This document shows positions 1 through 10,241 of a stretch of 64,000 nucleotides of DNA, one piece after another. Positions within the stretch are counted from its first letter, which is position 1. Every line of letters starts with the position of its first letter. The DNA is from Ascochyta rabiei (lineage: Eukaryota > Ascomycota > Dothideomycetes > Pleosporales > Didymellaceae): NCBI RefSeq assembly GCF_004011695.2, contig NC_082413.1, positions 744,001 through 808,000 of the forward strand, in the 5' to 3' direction. A program made the position numbers and the translations under genes. The notes beneath the pieces are model-generated. The model did no database searches. It was not told the DNA's origin and was given only the letters and a program-made list of their open reading frames with translations.

Positions 1-287
1 AGTCGCTGCGGAGTAGACTTGACTCGACTCGAGCGGATCTGTCTTGTCCTGCCATGTCGTGTCTCGCCTGACCCCGACCCAACCTTTCAACTAGCAATTG
101 TACATATACACATCACACTGCATCAGCATACCAACTTCCTTTTTTTCTTTTAATTTTTTTCCCGCGCTCTTTTTTTGTTCCTTTTCCCTCGAGCTTGTGG
201 TACCTGGCGTCGGAGTCGAGCGTGCATTGCGTTTTGCGTTTTGCATTCTGCGTATTGAGTATTGAGTACTGGGTAGTCTGAGCAGCG

Positions 288-325
288 GCAGTAGTAGTAG
301 TAGTAGTAGTAGCAGTAGCAGTAGC
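288..325. repeat. TAG/CAG trinucleotide microsatellite
   Basis: About ten consecutive TAG units followed by CAG-interrupted units are read directly from the sequence. It is not inside a recognisable gene. Confidence 0.9.
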
Positions 326-387
326 GATCCATCGTAATCAGTGCGTTTCGTCATAGTCATGTGACGTGCATGTCATGTCGTAGTCCA

Positions 388-421
388 TACACCCACACCC
401 ACACCCACACCCACACACCCA
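388..421. repeat. CCCACA short tandem repeat
   Basis: Five to six tandem CCCACA-like hexamers. It is followed by a single CCTAACCCT-like string, but there is no telomeric array, so this is an ordinary simple repeat. Confidence 0.85.
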
Positions 422-879
422 CCTAACCCTCCCTCGCCCCCCTCCAGGACATCCTCAAGTGCAGGCTAGACGGCGCATGCATACTTCCTAGTCCCAGACT
501 ACACACGCACCCTCGATTCCAAACGCCGCTCACGGCACACCTCCACCCCATGTAGCTCCTGGAGCGTGTCCGTCGTGCCTGGTGCGTGGCTGGTGCAGGG
601 AAGGATGCAGATGTGTATAAATGATACAAACACATCAAGACCACGCACCCACTCAAGACCCGCCAAACCCCCCAAAAAAACAGCACAGACAAAGACACAG
701 ATCCAAACACGCCAAGCGCCTCCTCCACGTCCACGCTGCGAATCCTCGATTCCCAAGGACCGAGATGGCCTTTGGGGAGAGCCTGGTGGATGGGTTGAGG
801 AGTGTGTGAGCGTGTGAGTAGATCATCAAAAGAGTAGGACGCCTCAGGATAACTAGAGGGGAGGGTTGATGGCGAGGAA

Positions 880-1420
880 GAGTGAGTGTTGGTTGTGTAG
901 TGATAGCTACTTTGTTATAGTTGAGTGGCTGGTGGATTTGTAAACATGTTGATCTAGTCTAACTAGTGTATTCTGGTGCTGGAGAAGTAATAAGAGGTCT
1001 AGAATCGAATAGTAGGTGGAGGTTATTAGGAAAACGCGCTGTCTTTAGTGATTTAAAAAAATGAAGCTGTTAAGTAAAGATAGGTATTTTATAGTTTTTG
1101 AGTGTAGAATTATCTGGTGATAACAGAGATTGTAGTAGTATTATATAGATTCTGTACTTCTACAGTAATGGATACTTCTTAATAGCTTAGTAGCTAATAG
1201 TTCTGGAATTGTGTTAACCTAGCTCAACGTTTTCTAGCACTGTAGGAGCGATGAGAGGTCTGGGGAAGCAGGCAGGGGCTACAGGAAGACGCCATCTTTG
1301 GTGATCGGAGGATGAGGCTGTTGAGAAGAGGCGGGTATGTTGTGGTCGATGAGTTAGAATTGTCTAATCGGCGACGACGGGAGTTGCGGTATCGTTGTGC
1401 AGATTGTGTGCTCTGTGCCT
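880..1420. repeat. Imperfect tandem duplication (period about 261 bp) with a RIP-like mutated centre
   Basis: Bases around 991-1150 align to bases around 1252-1411 with an offset of about 261; shared anchors are GAGGTCT at 994-1000 and 1255-1261. Most differences are G-to-A or C-to-T in the left member. The relation reverses at the other end: about 1150-1200 is the more AT-rich version of about 890-940. The decayed block is therefore roughly 940-1230, about one period, and lies between better-preserved partial copies. The pattern fits RIP on a small tandem duplication. I aligned it by eye and did not count differences exactly. Confidence 0.7.
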
Positions 1421-1604
1421 GAGCGATCTGGCGATCCCAGAGAGCGAGCATAGCCTTGTCCTCCTCGATGGCATCGATCTTGCATTCCTCCTGAGCTTGG
1501 GGCTCCTTCGCCTGGAAGTCTTTCGTGGCGTCCACGTTCTGTTGGCTACGGCCGCCAGCGGCTCCGGCTACGAGTTCGAGTTCCTTCTTCCTGATTCGTG
1601 GCTC

Positions 1605-3704
1605 CTACACCTTCTTCCCTTTGCCCTTCTTTTTCTTGCCAACTTCAATCGTCCCGCCTTCTACCTCTCCTTCCTGCAGGCCAAAAACCTCGTTTGCTTG
1701 CATTTCCTTGATCTTCTGCGCGCCGCTAATGAACATGGTGAGGTCATGGTTCTGCTCTTCCAAATCCGCTTTCTGCGCATCCAATGCTTTCACCTTGGCT
1801 GCAGCGTCCGCAGCAATCTTCTCAAGATGCCTGATCCGCGCGAGGAGAGAGTCATTGACAGTCTTCTCTTCCTTGTATTGTTTGGTCAAGGTACGTGCAA
1901 GGTCTGCTGCCGACGTTGCCTTCTGCATGTTGCGCGCGCTCTCCTTCTCTAGGCTGGCCATGGTAGCCACAGCTTCGGAATGTTGGAGTTCCAGAGCCTT
2001 GAACTTCTGGTCCAAGGCGGTCGCTTTACGCGTTGCCTCCTCCGCAGCCGCCGCGGCTTTTGAGCTCTTGTCCGTAGCCTTGGCCAATTGTTCCTCGAAA
2101 TAGGCTCGCTGCGATTCGAGCTGGGATGTGAGCAGGTAGGCGTACTCCATGCCCATGTTGTCCAACTTTTCACGGGGAACAGTGTCGTTGGCGTAGCCGG
2201 TCATGCTAGCTGCGCCGAACGTCTGGTGTGTCGAGGCGGGGAGATCAACGAGCTTACCGTCGGCCTTGTTTTGGATCAGACGGTGGACGTAGCCATCACC
2301 TGCGTAGTCCCAGACATGTTGTGTTGCCACGTCCATAGCGTAAGCGTGTTTTGTGCTCTCATAGTGAGCAAACGCATGGGCCTCGTCGTAGCGTCCGCAT
2401 CCTATATTACCGCAGATGACGCAGATCCACAGATTCTCAGTAGCGCCACATTCCTTGCAGTTGTTCTCTGGAGCCTCGCCATCAAGGCCACGATGCGATG
2501 TGAAGGCGTCGTTTTGGGTGTAGCGACAGACTGGACAGCCTGAGCCGCGCCACTTCTCCAAGCAAGCACAGTGAAAGACGTGCTGGCAAAGTATCGTCAG
2601 AAGCCCGGTAGTCTCGTCCATGCGCTCGAGGCAGACAGGGCATGTCGGCAGCTCGACTAGTGCAGGCGTGGGCGGAGCATGTGGTTTGGTGGTGAGCGAA
2701 GACGCAAGCGAAGTGTTTGCGTTTTCTGCAGAGGGGGAGGCGCTCGGCGCGGGGGTCAGCGGAGCAGTAGGCTCTTTGGATGCAGCCGGCGTGAACGGAT
2801 CGTTGGTAAGATCAGGGTACGAGGAGGGGTCGCGCGCGGAAGAGTCGCCGTCTCGGAAGTTGATGGACTTGACAAAAACGACGTGGCAGTATTCGGGCTC
2901 CATGCTGTTGAATGCCTTCCCGTTCCACTCCTTCTTCCACGCCCTCGCCTGGCTTGCATCCCGAAACTTCATCAGCACCATGTATTTGTTTGCCCTGCTG
3001 GTCCGGATGAGCCTGAAGTGCGAGACATTCTCTCTTGTCTGCTCTCCAACAAAGCCTAGAAAGTCCGACGGCGTCATGTACGAGGGCACAGCCAGTATGC
3101 AGAGGGTCGTGCAGTTCTGTTCAACGAAGGGTCCGTCCGCACCCCCAACCTCGTCGTACAGCCCTGGTGTCTCACCTCCATCACGAAATAGGTGCACGAC
3201 GCCCCAGCCCACCTCGGTGTTCTTGGGGTCGGAGGGTATGAACTTGCCCTTGGTCGCTAGGCCACCGGAGGTTGCAGCATGTTTGAGGGGGTTTGCGTGG
3301 GGCTGCGGTGTGTCGTCGCTGTTGCTTGGGAGCATGTCGATGCTGAGGATGGATATCGTGTCGAATCGCCAATCCTCGTGGGCAGCAAAGCTCTGCGTCC
3401 TTTTGTGTCCGCTCTTGGTCGTTGGCTTGCCGACTGGCACCGGGCTATCGTGGCGGTTCGAGAACGAGAGTCGCGTGCGCTGACTGAGCCGTCGAGAGTT
3501 GGCAGGTCGTGCAGGAAGCTCGCTACTGGAGGCGGTAGCGCTGTAGGCCCTAGGTACCGGCGATGCTGAGCTCCACGAGGCTCGCCTATGTGCTGGGAGC
3601 TCTGATGTGAAGATGTCCGTCTGCGGCGGCGGGGTGAAGGTTGTATCCGGCGAAGAGCGCAAAGGATGGAGCTCGAAGGATAGATGGAAGAAGTACTCCC
3701 GCAT
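1605..3704 (-). CDS. ETP1: Etp1/BRAP2-type RING and ZnF-UBP E3 ubiquitin ligase
   Basis: A single exon of 699 codons. The ATG at 3704-3702 is chosen because the preceding in-frame codon is GTG and because MREYFFHL followed by a TPPPQTDIF-type stretch looks like the usual fungal start of this family. Domains in order: a BRAP2 RRM-like domain at about residues 197-285; a RING-H2 finger at about 355-395 (CPVC, CQHVFHCAC, CPVC, all zinc ligands visible); a ubiquitin-binding ZnF-UBP at about 416-490 (CKEC, CVICGNIGCGRY, HAFAHYESTKH); a long coiled coil at about 515-665; and a lysine-rich C-terminus. The family are cytosolic E3 ligases; yeast Etp1 is linked to ethanol tolerance and the mammalian protein to Ras/MAPK signalling. 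The neighbour CDC4 lies upstream on the same strand, about 560 bp away. No defects are visible. Confidence 0.93.
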   Translation of the reverse strand: MREYFFHLSFELHPLRSSPDTTFTPPPQTDIFTSELPAHRRASWSSASPVPRAYSATASSSELPARPANSRRLSQRTRLSFSNRHDSPVPVGKPTTKSGHKRTQSFAAHEDWRFDTISILSIDMLPSNSDDTPQPHANPLKHAATSGGLATKGKFIPSDPKNTEVGWGVVHLFRDGGETPGLYDEVGGADGPFVEQNCTTLCILAVPSYMTPSDFLGFVGEQTRENVSHFRLIRTSRANKYMVLMKFRDASQARAWKKEWNGKAFNSMEPEYCHVVFVKSINFRDGDSSARDPSSYPDLTNDPFTPAASKEPTAPLTPAPSASPSAENANTSLASSLTTKPHAPPTPALVELPTCPVCLERMDETTGLLTILCQHVFHCACLEKWRGSGCPVCRYTQNDAFTSHRGLDGEAPENNCKECGATENLWICVICGNIGCGRYDEAHAFAHYESTKHAYAMDVATQHVWDYAGDGYVHRLIQNKADGKLVDLPASTHQTFGAASMTGYANDTVPREKLDNMGMEYAYLLTSQLESQRAYFEEQLAKATDKSSKAAAAAEEATRKATALDQKFKALELQHSEAVATMASLEKESARNMQKATSAADLARTLTKQYKEEKTVNDSLLARIRHLEKIAADAAAKVKALDAQKADLEEQNHDLTMFISGAQKIKEMQANEVFGLQEGEVEGGTIEVGKKKKGKGKKV

Positions 3705-4265
3705 CACGAACGGCTGGAAAAGGTCAGCATCTCAGCGAATGTCAAGACACTGTGTAGCACGGAAGGTGTTTGGTAGATCAGACAACGGAATGACGAACGT
3801 TTGGAGCTTGTCGCATGTGGGGCATCCGGTGGGGCAGGCGCGTCGCGTCATGAAAGCGTGGCTAGGTAGGTATCCGGACCATTTTCTACCCTGCACAGAG
3901 CCCACAAAACTCCAAGTGTGTCACGAGAGGAGGGAAGCGTCACTGCACAACCAAAGTGAAGGCGCGTTGTTCAGTATAGAGTATGCTAGTGTTCATTGTC
4001 GTCGTCAATGCAACCTTTTTCAGGTATCAGAACGCCCTAGCTATGCAAGTGTATTCCTCCTAACCCAACATAAAACGCCTTCCCAAAAGGCACATAGACA
4101 TGCGCTAAGAAGAACTTGGAGAGAAAAAGGAGCTGGCCGAGTGTCCCAGGTCATGCTGTTGTACTAAAACCGGTACTGATGGATGCAAAAGGTTGATAGA
4201 GGGTATTGGCTGAGAACATGCTGAAGAACAGAAAACAGATGAGGTGGTGTTGGTCACGCATCCCA
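3705..4265. other. Intergenic gap between CDC4 3' end and Etp1 start
   Basis: About 560 bp that must hold the CDC4 3' UTR and the Etp1 promoter. I see no further gene or obvious motif in it. Confidence 0.5.
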
Positions 4266-7200
4266 CTAGGGTTGATCGATTGCATCGACCATATCAGTAT
4301 CTGAAATGTCCTCGACTTCCTGGCCATTCCGGTTGACTACAATTCTGCGCCCTCGTTGGTCGAGAGTGACGCCGTCTCGTGAGGCACCGAAGTCTAAGAC
4401 CTTGAAATCTGTCAGCTGCTGCGGTTCAAAGCTTCGCTACTCGATCCACTTACCTCGATATACGTCAGGCTGTTCCGCTGCACGGCTGCGACGCATCGAC
4501 GTTCGTTGAACTTGACCTGCCAGACACCGCTGAGGTCCGTCAAGAGGTCCTTGACAAACTCGCCGGTCTTGACATTCCACATCTTGAGGGTGCGATCTGA
4601 GCCCGAAATGACCTTTTGCCCGTCATGCTGGAAGCAGGTAATGGCTCCTGTGTGCGCACACAGCCTGCTCTTACACTGTCCATTCTCAGGATCCCAGATG
4701 CGTAAAGTGCTGTCCGCCGCGGCCGATACAAGACGTTCATGACTGAGATCCAAGAGGCCGACGAGTGAAGTATGTCCCTCTAGCGTGAAGATACACTGGC
4801 CAGTCTCAAGAGACCAGACCTTGACCATGTTATCCATCGAACCACTGATGCAGCGATTGCGATCGTGGTCTAGAACCACGCTGTAGACCTTCTGCGCATG
4901 GCCCTGCAAGCGCTGGACGGTCTCGCCCGTTGACACTTTCCACACGCGAACACTGCAGTCGTAACTGCCACTAACGAGGGTGTCGCCGTGAGCTGCTATC
5001 GCACGAACGGAGTGATGGTGGCCGGTCAGAGCGCGAACGAAGTAGGGGTTGTCGAGATCGTTGGCTGCAGACGATCCAGTCTGCATGATACTTCGATCGC
5101 CCGGCTTCGGAAGCTTCCACACCCGGAGCGTGGAATCTCGGGAACCTGTGATGATCATCTCTTCCTTGGGCATCATGATCGGCCGTCCATCCAGGGTTTC
5201 GCCGACTTTGGTCGGCTTCAATATAACAAGGCAACGAACCGTTGAGGTGTGGCCCTGGAAGACTTGTGTGCACTTTCCCTTCTCAATATCCCAGACTCGC
5301 ACCGAACGATCTGTAGAGCCTGACACCAGGGTGTTCCCTTCGTACTGGAGGGCCCAGACACCACCCTCGTGTCCCTCGAGGCGACTGCGCAGGGCCCCAG
5401 TCTTGGTATCGTAGACGTTGATGTTAGTATCGTCGCTACCGGTCAAGATCTTGTCGGTGTCGAACTGGAGACAGGTTACAACGTGACGCTGGTGTGCGCG
5501 GAATGCAATGTGCCTTGGCTTGGTATCGTCGGCCATCCAGCTCCGGCGAATGAGGTGGTGTCGCTGATATAGAGACTTGTAGAGGTGCATGTTGCGTAGA
5601 CCTGGGATTCCAAAGTTGGGATCGGGGATCGCGGCCTGTGCCCGTTTGGCGAAGGCGTTGGGCCCATCGCGCAGCTCGTTGGGTAACATGCAGGACATGA
5701 ATGGCATCTTGGTTGACGTCAAGCCCTTCTTGCGCTGTTTCTTTGAACTACCATGCCTGCCGATGGCTTTCCTCTTCTGGCGTGTAGACGAGGATCGGGT
5801 AATGGCACCTTCGTGGTCAGCGGTCGTGCTAGATCCAGAACCAGTGGCGTGTTCGTTGTCTGATCGAGAGGCAACAGACATCCCTCGCAAGTCGCGTTCG
5901 TAACTCTCGGGGGACTCTGAGAATTGCCATCCCCATCCTTCCTGGACTGCGCGCTCCAGCTCTCCTGATGGCAAAACAAAGCCATCCTTCTCCAGGAGGT
6001 CCTTCCAGGCTGTCTCGTGAGTGTCGATGAGCTTCCGCCAGTGTTTCGAGACCTGCGCCGCACTGCACATGCTCTTGACATCCAGGTAACCTATGATCTC
6101 AAGCCCAAGTTCGGTGGGCAGCGAAGCAATGAAGTCGCGCTTCAGAGCTGGGTTGACCACGTCAGCAACGAAGTGAAGTGTGGACTTTTTGCATCGACGC
6201 AGCATTTGGTACATGACGTAATCTTTCATCTCTTCGGGGAGCGCGTCGAACGTATCTAGCATGCTCGGAATGCCTGTGACGGTTGGTGTCAGTAGCTGAG
6301 GGTTGGGGCTCGTGTCTCTCATTCCCTCTGCGCGCTGCGTTTGCGAAAGGTCCAGCGAAGAGACATCGTTCGATTCGTAGTCGGCAGCCATGCCTAGTGA
6401 CGACGCTCCAGCGAGACTCTGTTGAGCGTTGGCAGCATACGTGGTGGGTGACAAACTCGGACTGGGTAGGCTCGCATCCTGTGCAGCTGCGATATCCAGA
6501 TGCATAGGTGGGGGCCGTGCCATGGGGAAGTTTGGCTCCATATCAGATTCCGCGATTGGAGGCGTTGCCGCTGCACCCGGACCGTCGATTACGCCTGTGG
6601 AGAAGGATTGTGGCTGCGAAGGCTCTTGGCTGTCGAACGAGGTGGCATCGGTGTGCGAAGGGCCGGCGGTCGACTCTCGCAGCTGCCTCAGTGCATCTAG
6701 TGTCTTCGCAGCTCGTGATCCTTCCAGCTCTGTCTCAGGCGTGGCTGGAACGAGGTCTTCCATGTCATCAGGGGTGATACCCATGCGCGCAGTGCCTTCG
6801 TCTCGTGCTGCTACTCGCGGTTTCTTGCTGCGTCGTTGTAGGCTGGCCATCTCGGCCGCCTCTCGTATCGATGGAGGGGGAGGGGAATCGTCTGTCATGT
6901 CTCGTTTCCGGCGGCCGGATGCTGATCGTAGCGCTGGAGGCTGAGGGTTCGTGCTGAGACGCGTCGTGCGGCTTGGGGAGGCGAACGTCGGGGGACCTTT
7001 GAAGGTGTCGATCCTGCGCATCTTGCCATTCGAGGCTCGCAGGTTTTCTTGGAGAAGAGTGTGCTGTGGGGAAGCGGTCAGTGGGGTGTGATTTACGCGT
7101 CTGCAGCGAGCGGCTCGGGAACAAGACAGATGCGTGGACCAGCTAGCAGCATACCTCTTGTGCTTTCTTGGACGCGTCGTCCGCCTCCTCAAAACATCCG

Positions 7201-7460
7201 AGTTCGCCGCCAGCGTCAAAGTAGATCTTCCGTATCGAGTCCGGTGCTCTGACCTGTGCCAGTGGGTATTCTTTGGGGTCTCGCTCCGACAGGCTCTTGG
7301 CGTTGATACGCATGGGAGCGAGCGTGGTGGTGGTGGTGTATGTGGTGGTGACGACCGTGGTCCTGGTGGCCGGCGTGAAGGAGAACTGGCCCAGGGTGGC
7401 GTGTGAATCTCTCGACCTGGGCCGGCTGAGGGCGTTGGGGCCCTGGTGACTCGAAGACAT
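4266..7460 (-). CDS. CDC4: Cdc4-type F-box/WD40 substrate receptor of an SCF ubiquitin ligase
   Basis: Three exons: 7460-7155, 7063-4454 and 4400-4266, joined in phase to give 1016 aa. Intron 1 (7064-7154) has a GTATGC donor; intron 2 (4401-4453) has a GTAAGT donor. Exon 1 holds a threonine-rich stretch and a region that recalls N-termini of filamentous-fungal Cdc4 proteins (from memory). An F-box lies at about residues 417-460 (LPTELGLEIIGYLDVKSM). Seven or more WD40 repeats run from about 620 to 970, with GSDD, GSTDRSVRVWD and GSYDCSVRVWK blades. The conserved tail starting VLDFG lies only in exon 3. In the family, Cdc4 recruits phosphorylated CDK inhibitors and other regulators to SCF in the nucleus. 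The intron between repeats seven and the tail has two possible acceptors (see findings). Confidence 0.92.
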
Positions 7461-7603
7461 GTCGGGCCGCGGGGGACGTGTGCTGCGTGGAGAGAGGAGG
7501 GTGGTGCTGTCGTGGCTTGGTGTCTGCTCGCGTGTCGACAGGCGTGACAGTACGGTACGGGCGTCGGTTCGTTCTACCTTTGTGGTGGTGGTGGTGGTCG
7601 AAG

Positions 7604-7640
7604 TCCAAGTCCAAGTCCAAGTCCAAGTCCAAGTCCAAGT
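7604..7640. repeat. CAAGTC hexamer array
   Basis: About six tandem hexamers upstream of CDC4. Both strands are open across it, giving repetitive frames that are not genes. Confidence 0.9.
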
Positions 7641-8056
7641 CGAGTGTGGTCGAGAGGTGAGGTGGCAGGGAGGGGGCCGTAGCCGAGTGTGGTCGAGAGG
7701 TCAGGTGGCAGGGAGGGGGGTTCGTGGACCTCGGGCGTGTAGCCACAGGGCAAAAAGAGGCGAGAGAGTGGCTCAGTGCTGTTCCCCGTGCATGTCGCCA
7801 GCCTCGAGTCGCAGGACGAGGGCAGCGGCGAAGAGGTGGCTAGTCGAGTGTGGGCCTCGGGCTGGTGGGTCGGTGCTGACGAGGGAGCGGCGGGAAAGGA
7901 GACAGTGCTCGCTCGGCTGCAGGCGAAGTTCGAACGCGGCAGTGCGTGCTATGCTCAAGCACGATGGCTGTGGCTGCGGCTGCGGCTACGGCTGCGGGGC
8001 AGACACACAACACCAACGAGTCCAGCGGGTCCGCGAGGGGCACGAGAGAGCGGAGG

Positions 8057-8084
8057 GCGGTGGGCGGTGGGCGGTGGGCGGTGG
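8057..8084. repeat. GCGGTGG heptamer array
   Basis: Four tandem copies of a GC-rich heptamer, read directly. Confidence 0.85.
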
Positions 8085-9339
8085 AGTGCTGTTCGACACG
8101 GTGGTGGGGAGAACTGCTTGGCCCCAATGCTCCAGTGCATCACGCTTGACCTGCCGCGCCCGCCGCTCCCTTGTCTGATTTGCGGTCCCGGCTAGACCCA
8201 CTTACCCGCCACATTATCCGCGACTCCAAGATAAGCTGCACGCTGCACTGCCTACGGTACTATGTAGTATGTACTCTGCCTCGCGCTGTTCCTCCCCGCC
8301 CACCAGACTCGACTGCAGCTTTACGCCGTCGCCAAGGTTGCGCCATCACTCGCGCACCGCCGGCTGGTCGCCGGCTGGTCGCTGGTGTCAGGTTTTGTCA
8401 CGTCGTGGCGAGGCGCGACAGCCAGCATCGCCCCTGGAAAGGACCTGGTTTGTTTCTTGCACGGCAACAACGCGCCAAGCCATGTTTCTCTCCGTCTCTC
8501 GTCACGTCCTGTACTGGTACCTGGACATGGCCTGACGCGTTCTCGCTTGTGCTCCGAGCCTGCCTTTCTCTCGGTTCACTTCATGTGGCAATGGGACCAG
8601 TAGCAAAACGCCGTCGTCGTGCTACGCAGGAGACAGCCGTCTGTGGCAGTTGGCATGGTCTTGGACTCTATCCTGAGGCACCCTTTGCTGCAGAAGACAG
8701 CCTTTGCCACCACCATGGATTCTCGACTTGCCTTTTTCCACATTGCAGAACAGACTCGTTACCGTCTTGGCCGCATTACGTTCAGCTGGCTACGTTTTCT
8801 ACTCGTGATAGGAACCTCTTAGAGCAGCGCTGTGAAGCACGGTAAGCTCAGCAGTCTTGGGTTCGCACTTCATGGCAGCATGGACGAGCGGCACGCCCCA
8901 AGTGTTCAACGAGTCGATTTACCAATCAATCGACTATCGGCGGGCCTGGTGGGCGAGTGAGTACGCACGTCTCGCTCGATTGTCAGAGTGGTCATTGCAG
9001 ACTGGACCTGGGCTGAAAGGAGCGAGGGCCGCACGCTCCACCCAGAATTCGATACATGTCCACTTTCCAACTCCACCACGATACCGCGACAATGGCTCTT
9101 GCCGTGTGGCTTGGAGGAGAGCGTTTGTTGCTGTGGTTATGCGTCGTTGTGTGACCTCGCGTCCGGTGGCTGTATTCTTCGGTGGAGAGTGGGTGCTGGG
9201 GGTACAAGATGCAGGGTGACTACCGGTGTTACCAGTGTGTGGATAGAGCCATGCACTGGGAGCAGATTGCTTGTTGGCAGCTACAGCAACGTTGGATGAG
9301 CGCTGCTCTGTACTAGCCAGGCAGTTTGCAATGCAAGTC

Positions 9340-9455
9340 GTTGTCATTTTGTTGTTGTTAGTGTTGTTGTTGTTGTGGTGGTCGTCGTCATTGTCATTGT
9401 CGTCGTCGTCGTCATTGTCGTTGTCGTCGTCGTCGTCATTGTCGTTGTCGTTCGT
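9340..9455. repeat. GTT/GTC trinucleotide array
   Basis: A compound trinucleotide array of GTT, GTG, GTC and ATT units of about 115 bp. Translated frames across it are poly-Val or poly-Asp/Asn and are not taken as genes. Confidence 0.9.
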
Positions 9456-9659
9456 CATTGTCGTCGTCGGTCGGCGTTGGCGCGGTGGTATGCCTATGTC
9501 ACGGCTCTGTCAGGCGCACGTGCTGGGATTGCACGGGCGCTCGGCCGGGCGAACCCACTTTCGATTTCAATGGCCTCTTTTCTTGCGGACAGGACGCCGG
9601 CGGACCAAGACGAATGAACCTTGAGGCTTGGACGATCTGACGCAGGCCTGGTCGATAAC

Positions 9660-9700
9660 ATGCCTGCACGCCTGCCTGCCAGCCTGCCTGCCTGCCTGCC
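9660..9700. repeat. CCTG tetramer run
   Basis: Imperfect CCTG/CCAG tetramer repeats, about 40 bp. Confidence 0.8.
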
Positions 9701-10241
9701 ATGCTCGCTGCGTCGGCCGTCTGGCTCATCGACGGTCTTCGCCTTCGTACAGCTCGCTGCTGCCATCCACGTTCACCCAGTCCACGGCCATGCAGCTCTG
9801 ATTGCTTGGCTGCAAGCTCCCCTTGCGCTAGTCCTCCGCCGGTCCTTCGCTGCAGCTCCGGTCGGGACCACGCGCCAAAAACGAGGCTCGTGTGCAGCAG
9901 GAGCCCGTTCCTACATAGTACATAGACGGCCTGCACTGGCACCGTTGCACAGCGTTCGACCCCCGTTGCTCCTCGCACATGTGCCCCAGCGTTGACCGCC
10001 GCACTATCGACGCCATTGAGCCCCAATGCAGCGCCCGACAGCGACAGCTGCTGTTGATAGACCCCAAGGCCCCCCGCAAACGCCATTCTTGCCATCATCG
10101 CCGTCGCTGCCATCGCTGCCATCTCGTCCCAGCCGCGACTCAGTCGACACCACCGTCTCTGTCTGAATCGCAGCCCCGCCCACCAGCGACCGCGCCGCCC
10201 AGACTACTCTCCGCGCGGGCCTCTCTTTGCTTCTGCCCGTC

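Larger units (their letters stand above)
1..1604. other. Intergenic region downstream of the Etp1 gene, with simple repeats and a decayed tandem duplication
   Basis: I see no convincing gene here. It holds a TAG trinucleotide microsatellite (about 288-325), a CCCACA-type repeat (about 388-421), and from about 880 to 1420 an imperfect tandem duplication with an AT-rich centre, listed separately. Open frames in this stretch are short and low-complexity. The last few hundred bases before 1605 should hold the 3' UTR of the minus-strand Etp1 gene. Confidence 0.6.
7461..10241. other. Long divergent intergenic region between CDC4 and the 948-aa gene
   Basis: About 2.8 kb upstream of two divergently transcribed genes. 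The open frames here are low-complexity or shadows of simple repeats, for example poly-Asp/Asn and poly-Val frames near 9.3-9.5 kb. I see no gene. It contains four simple arrays: a CAAGTC hexamer (about 7604-7640), a GCGGTGG heptamer (8057-8084), a GTT/GTC array (about 9340-9455) and a CCTG tetramer run (about 9660-9700). Some of it is probably 5' UTR and promoter for both flanking genes. Confidence 0.55.

Noticed and set aside
388..430. A telomeric repeat tract
   Set aside because: The units are CCCACA with a single CCTAACCC-like string; there is no TTAGGG array.
2620..3483. A 287-codon plus-strand frame
   Set aside because: It is antisense to the Etp1/BRAP2 gene, with no recognisable domain.
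8934..9617. Poly-Asp/Asn and poly-Val frames
   Set aside because: They are translations of the GTT/GTC trinucleotide array.
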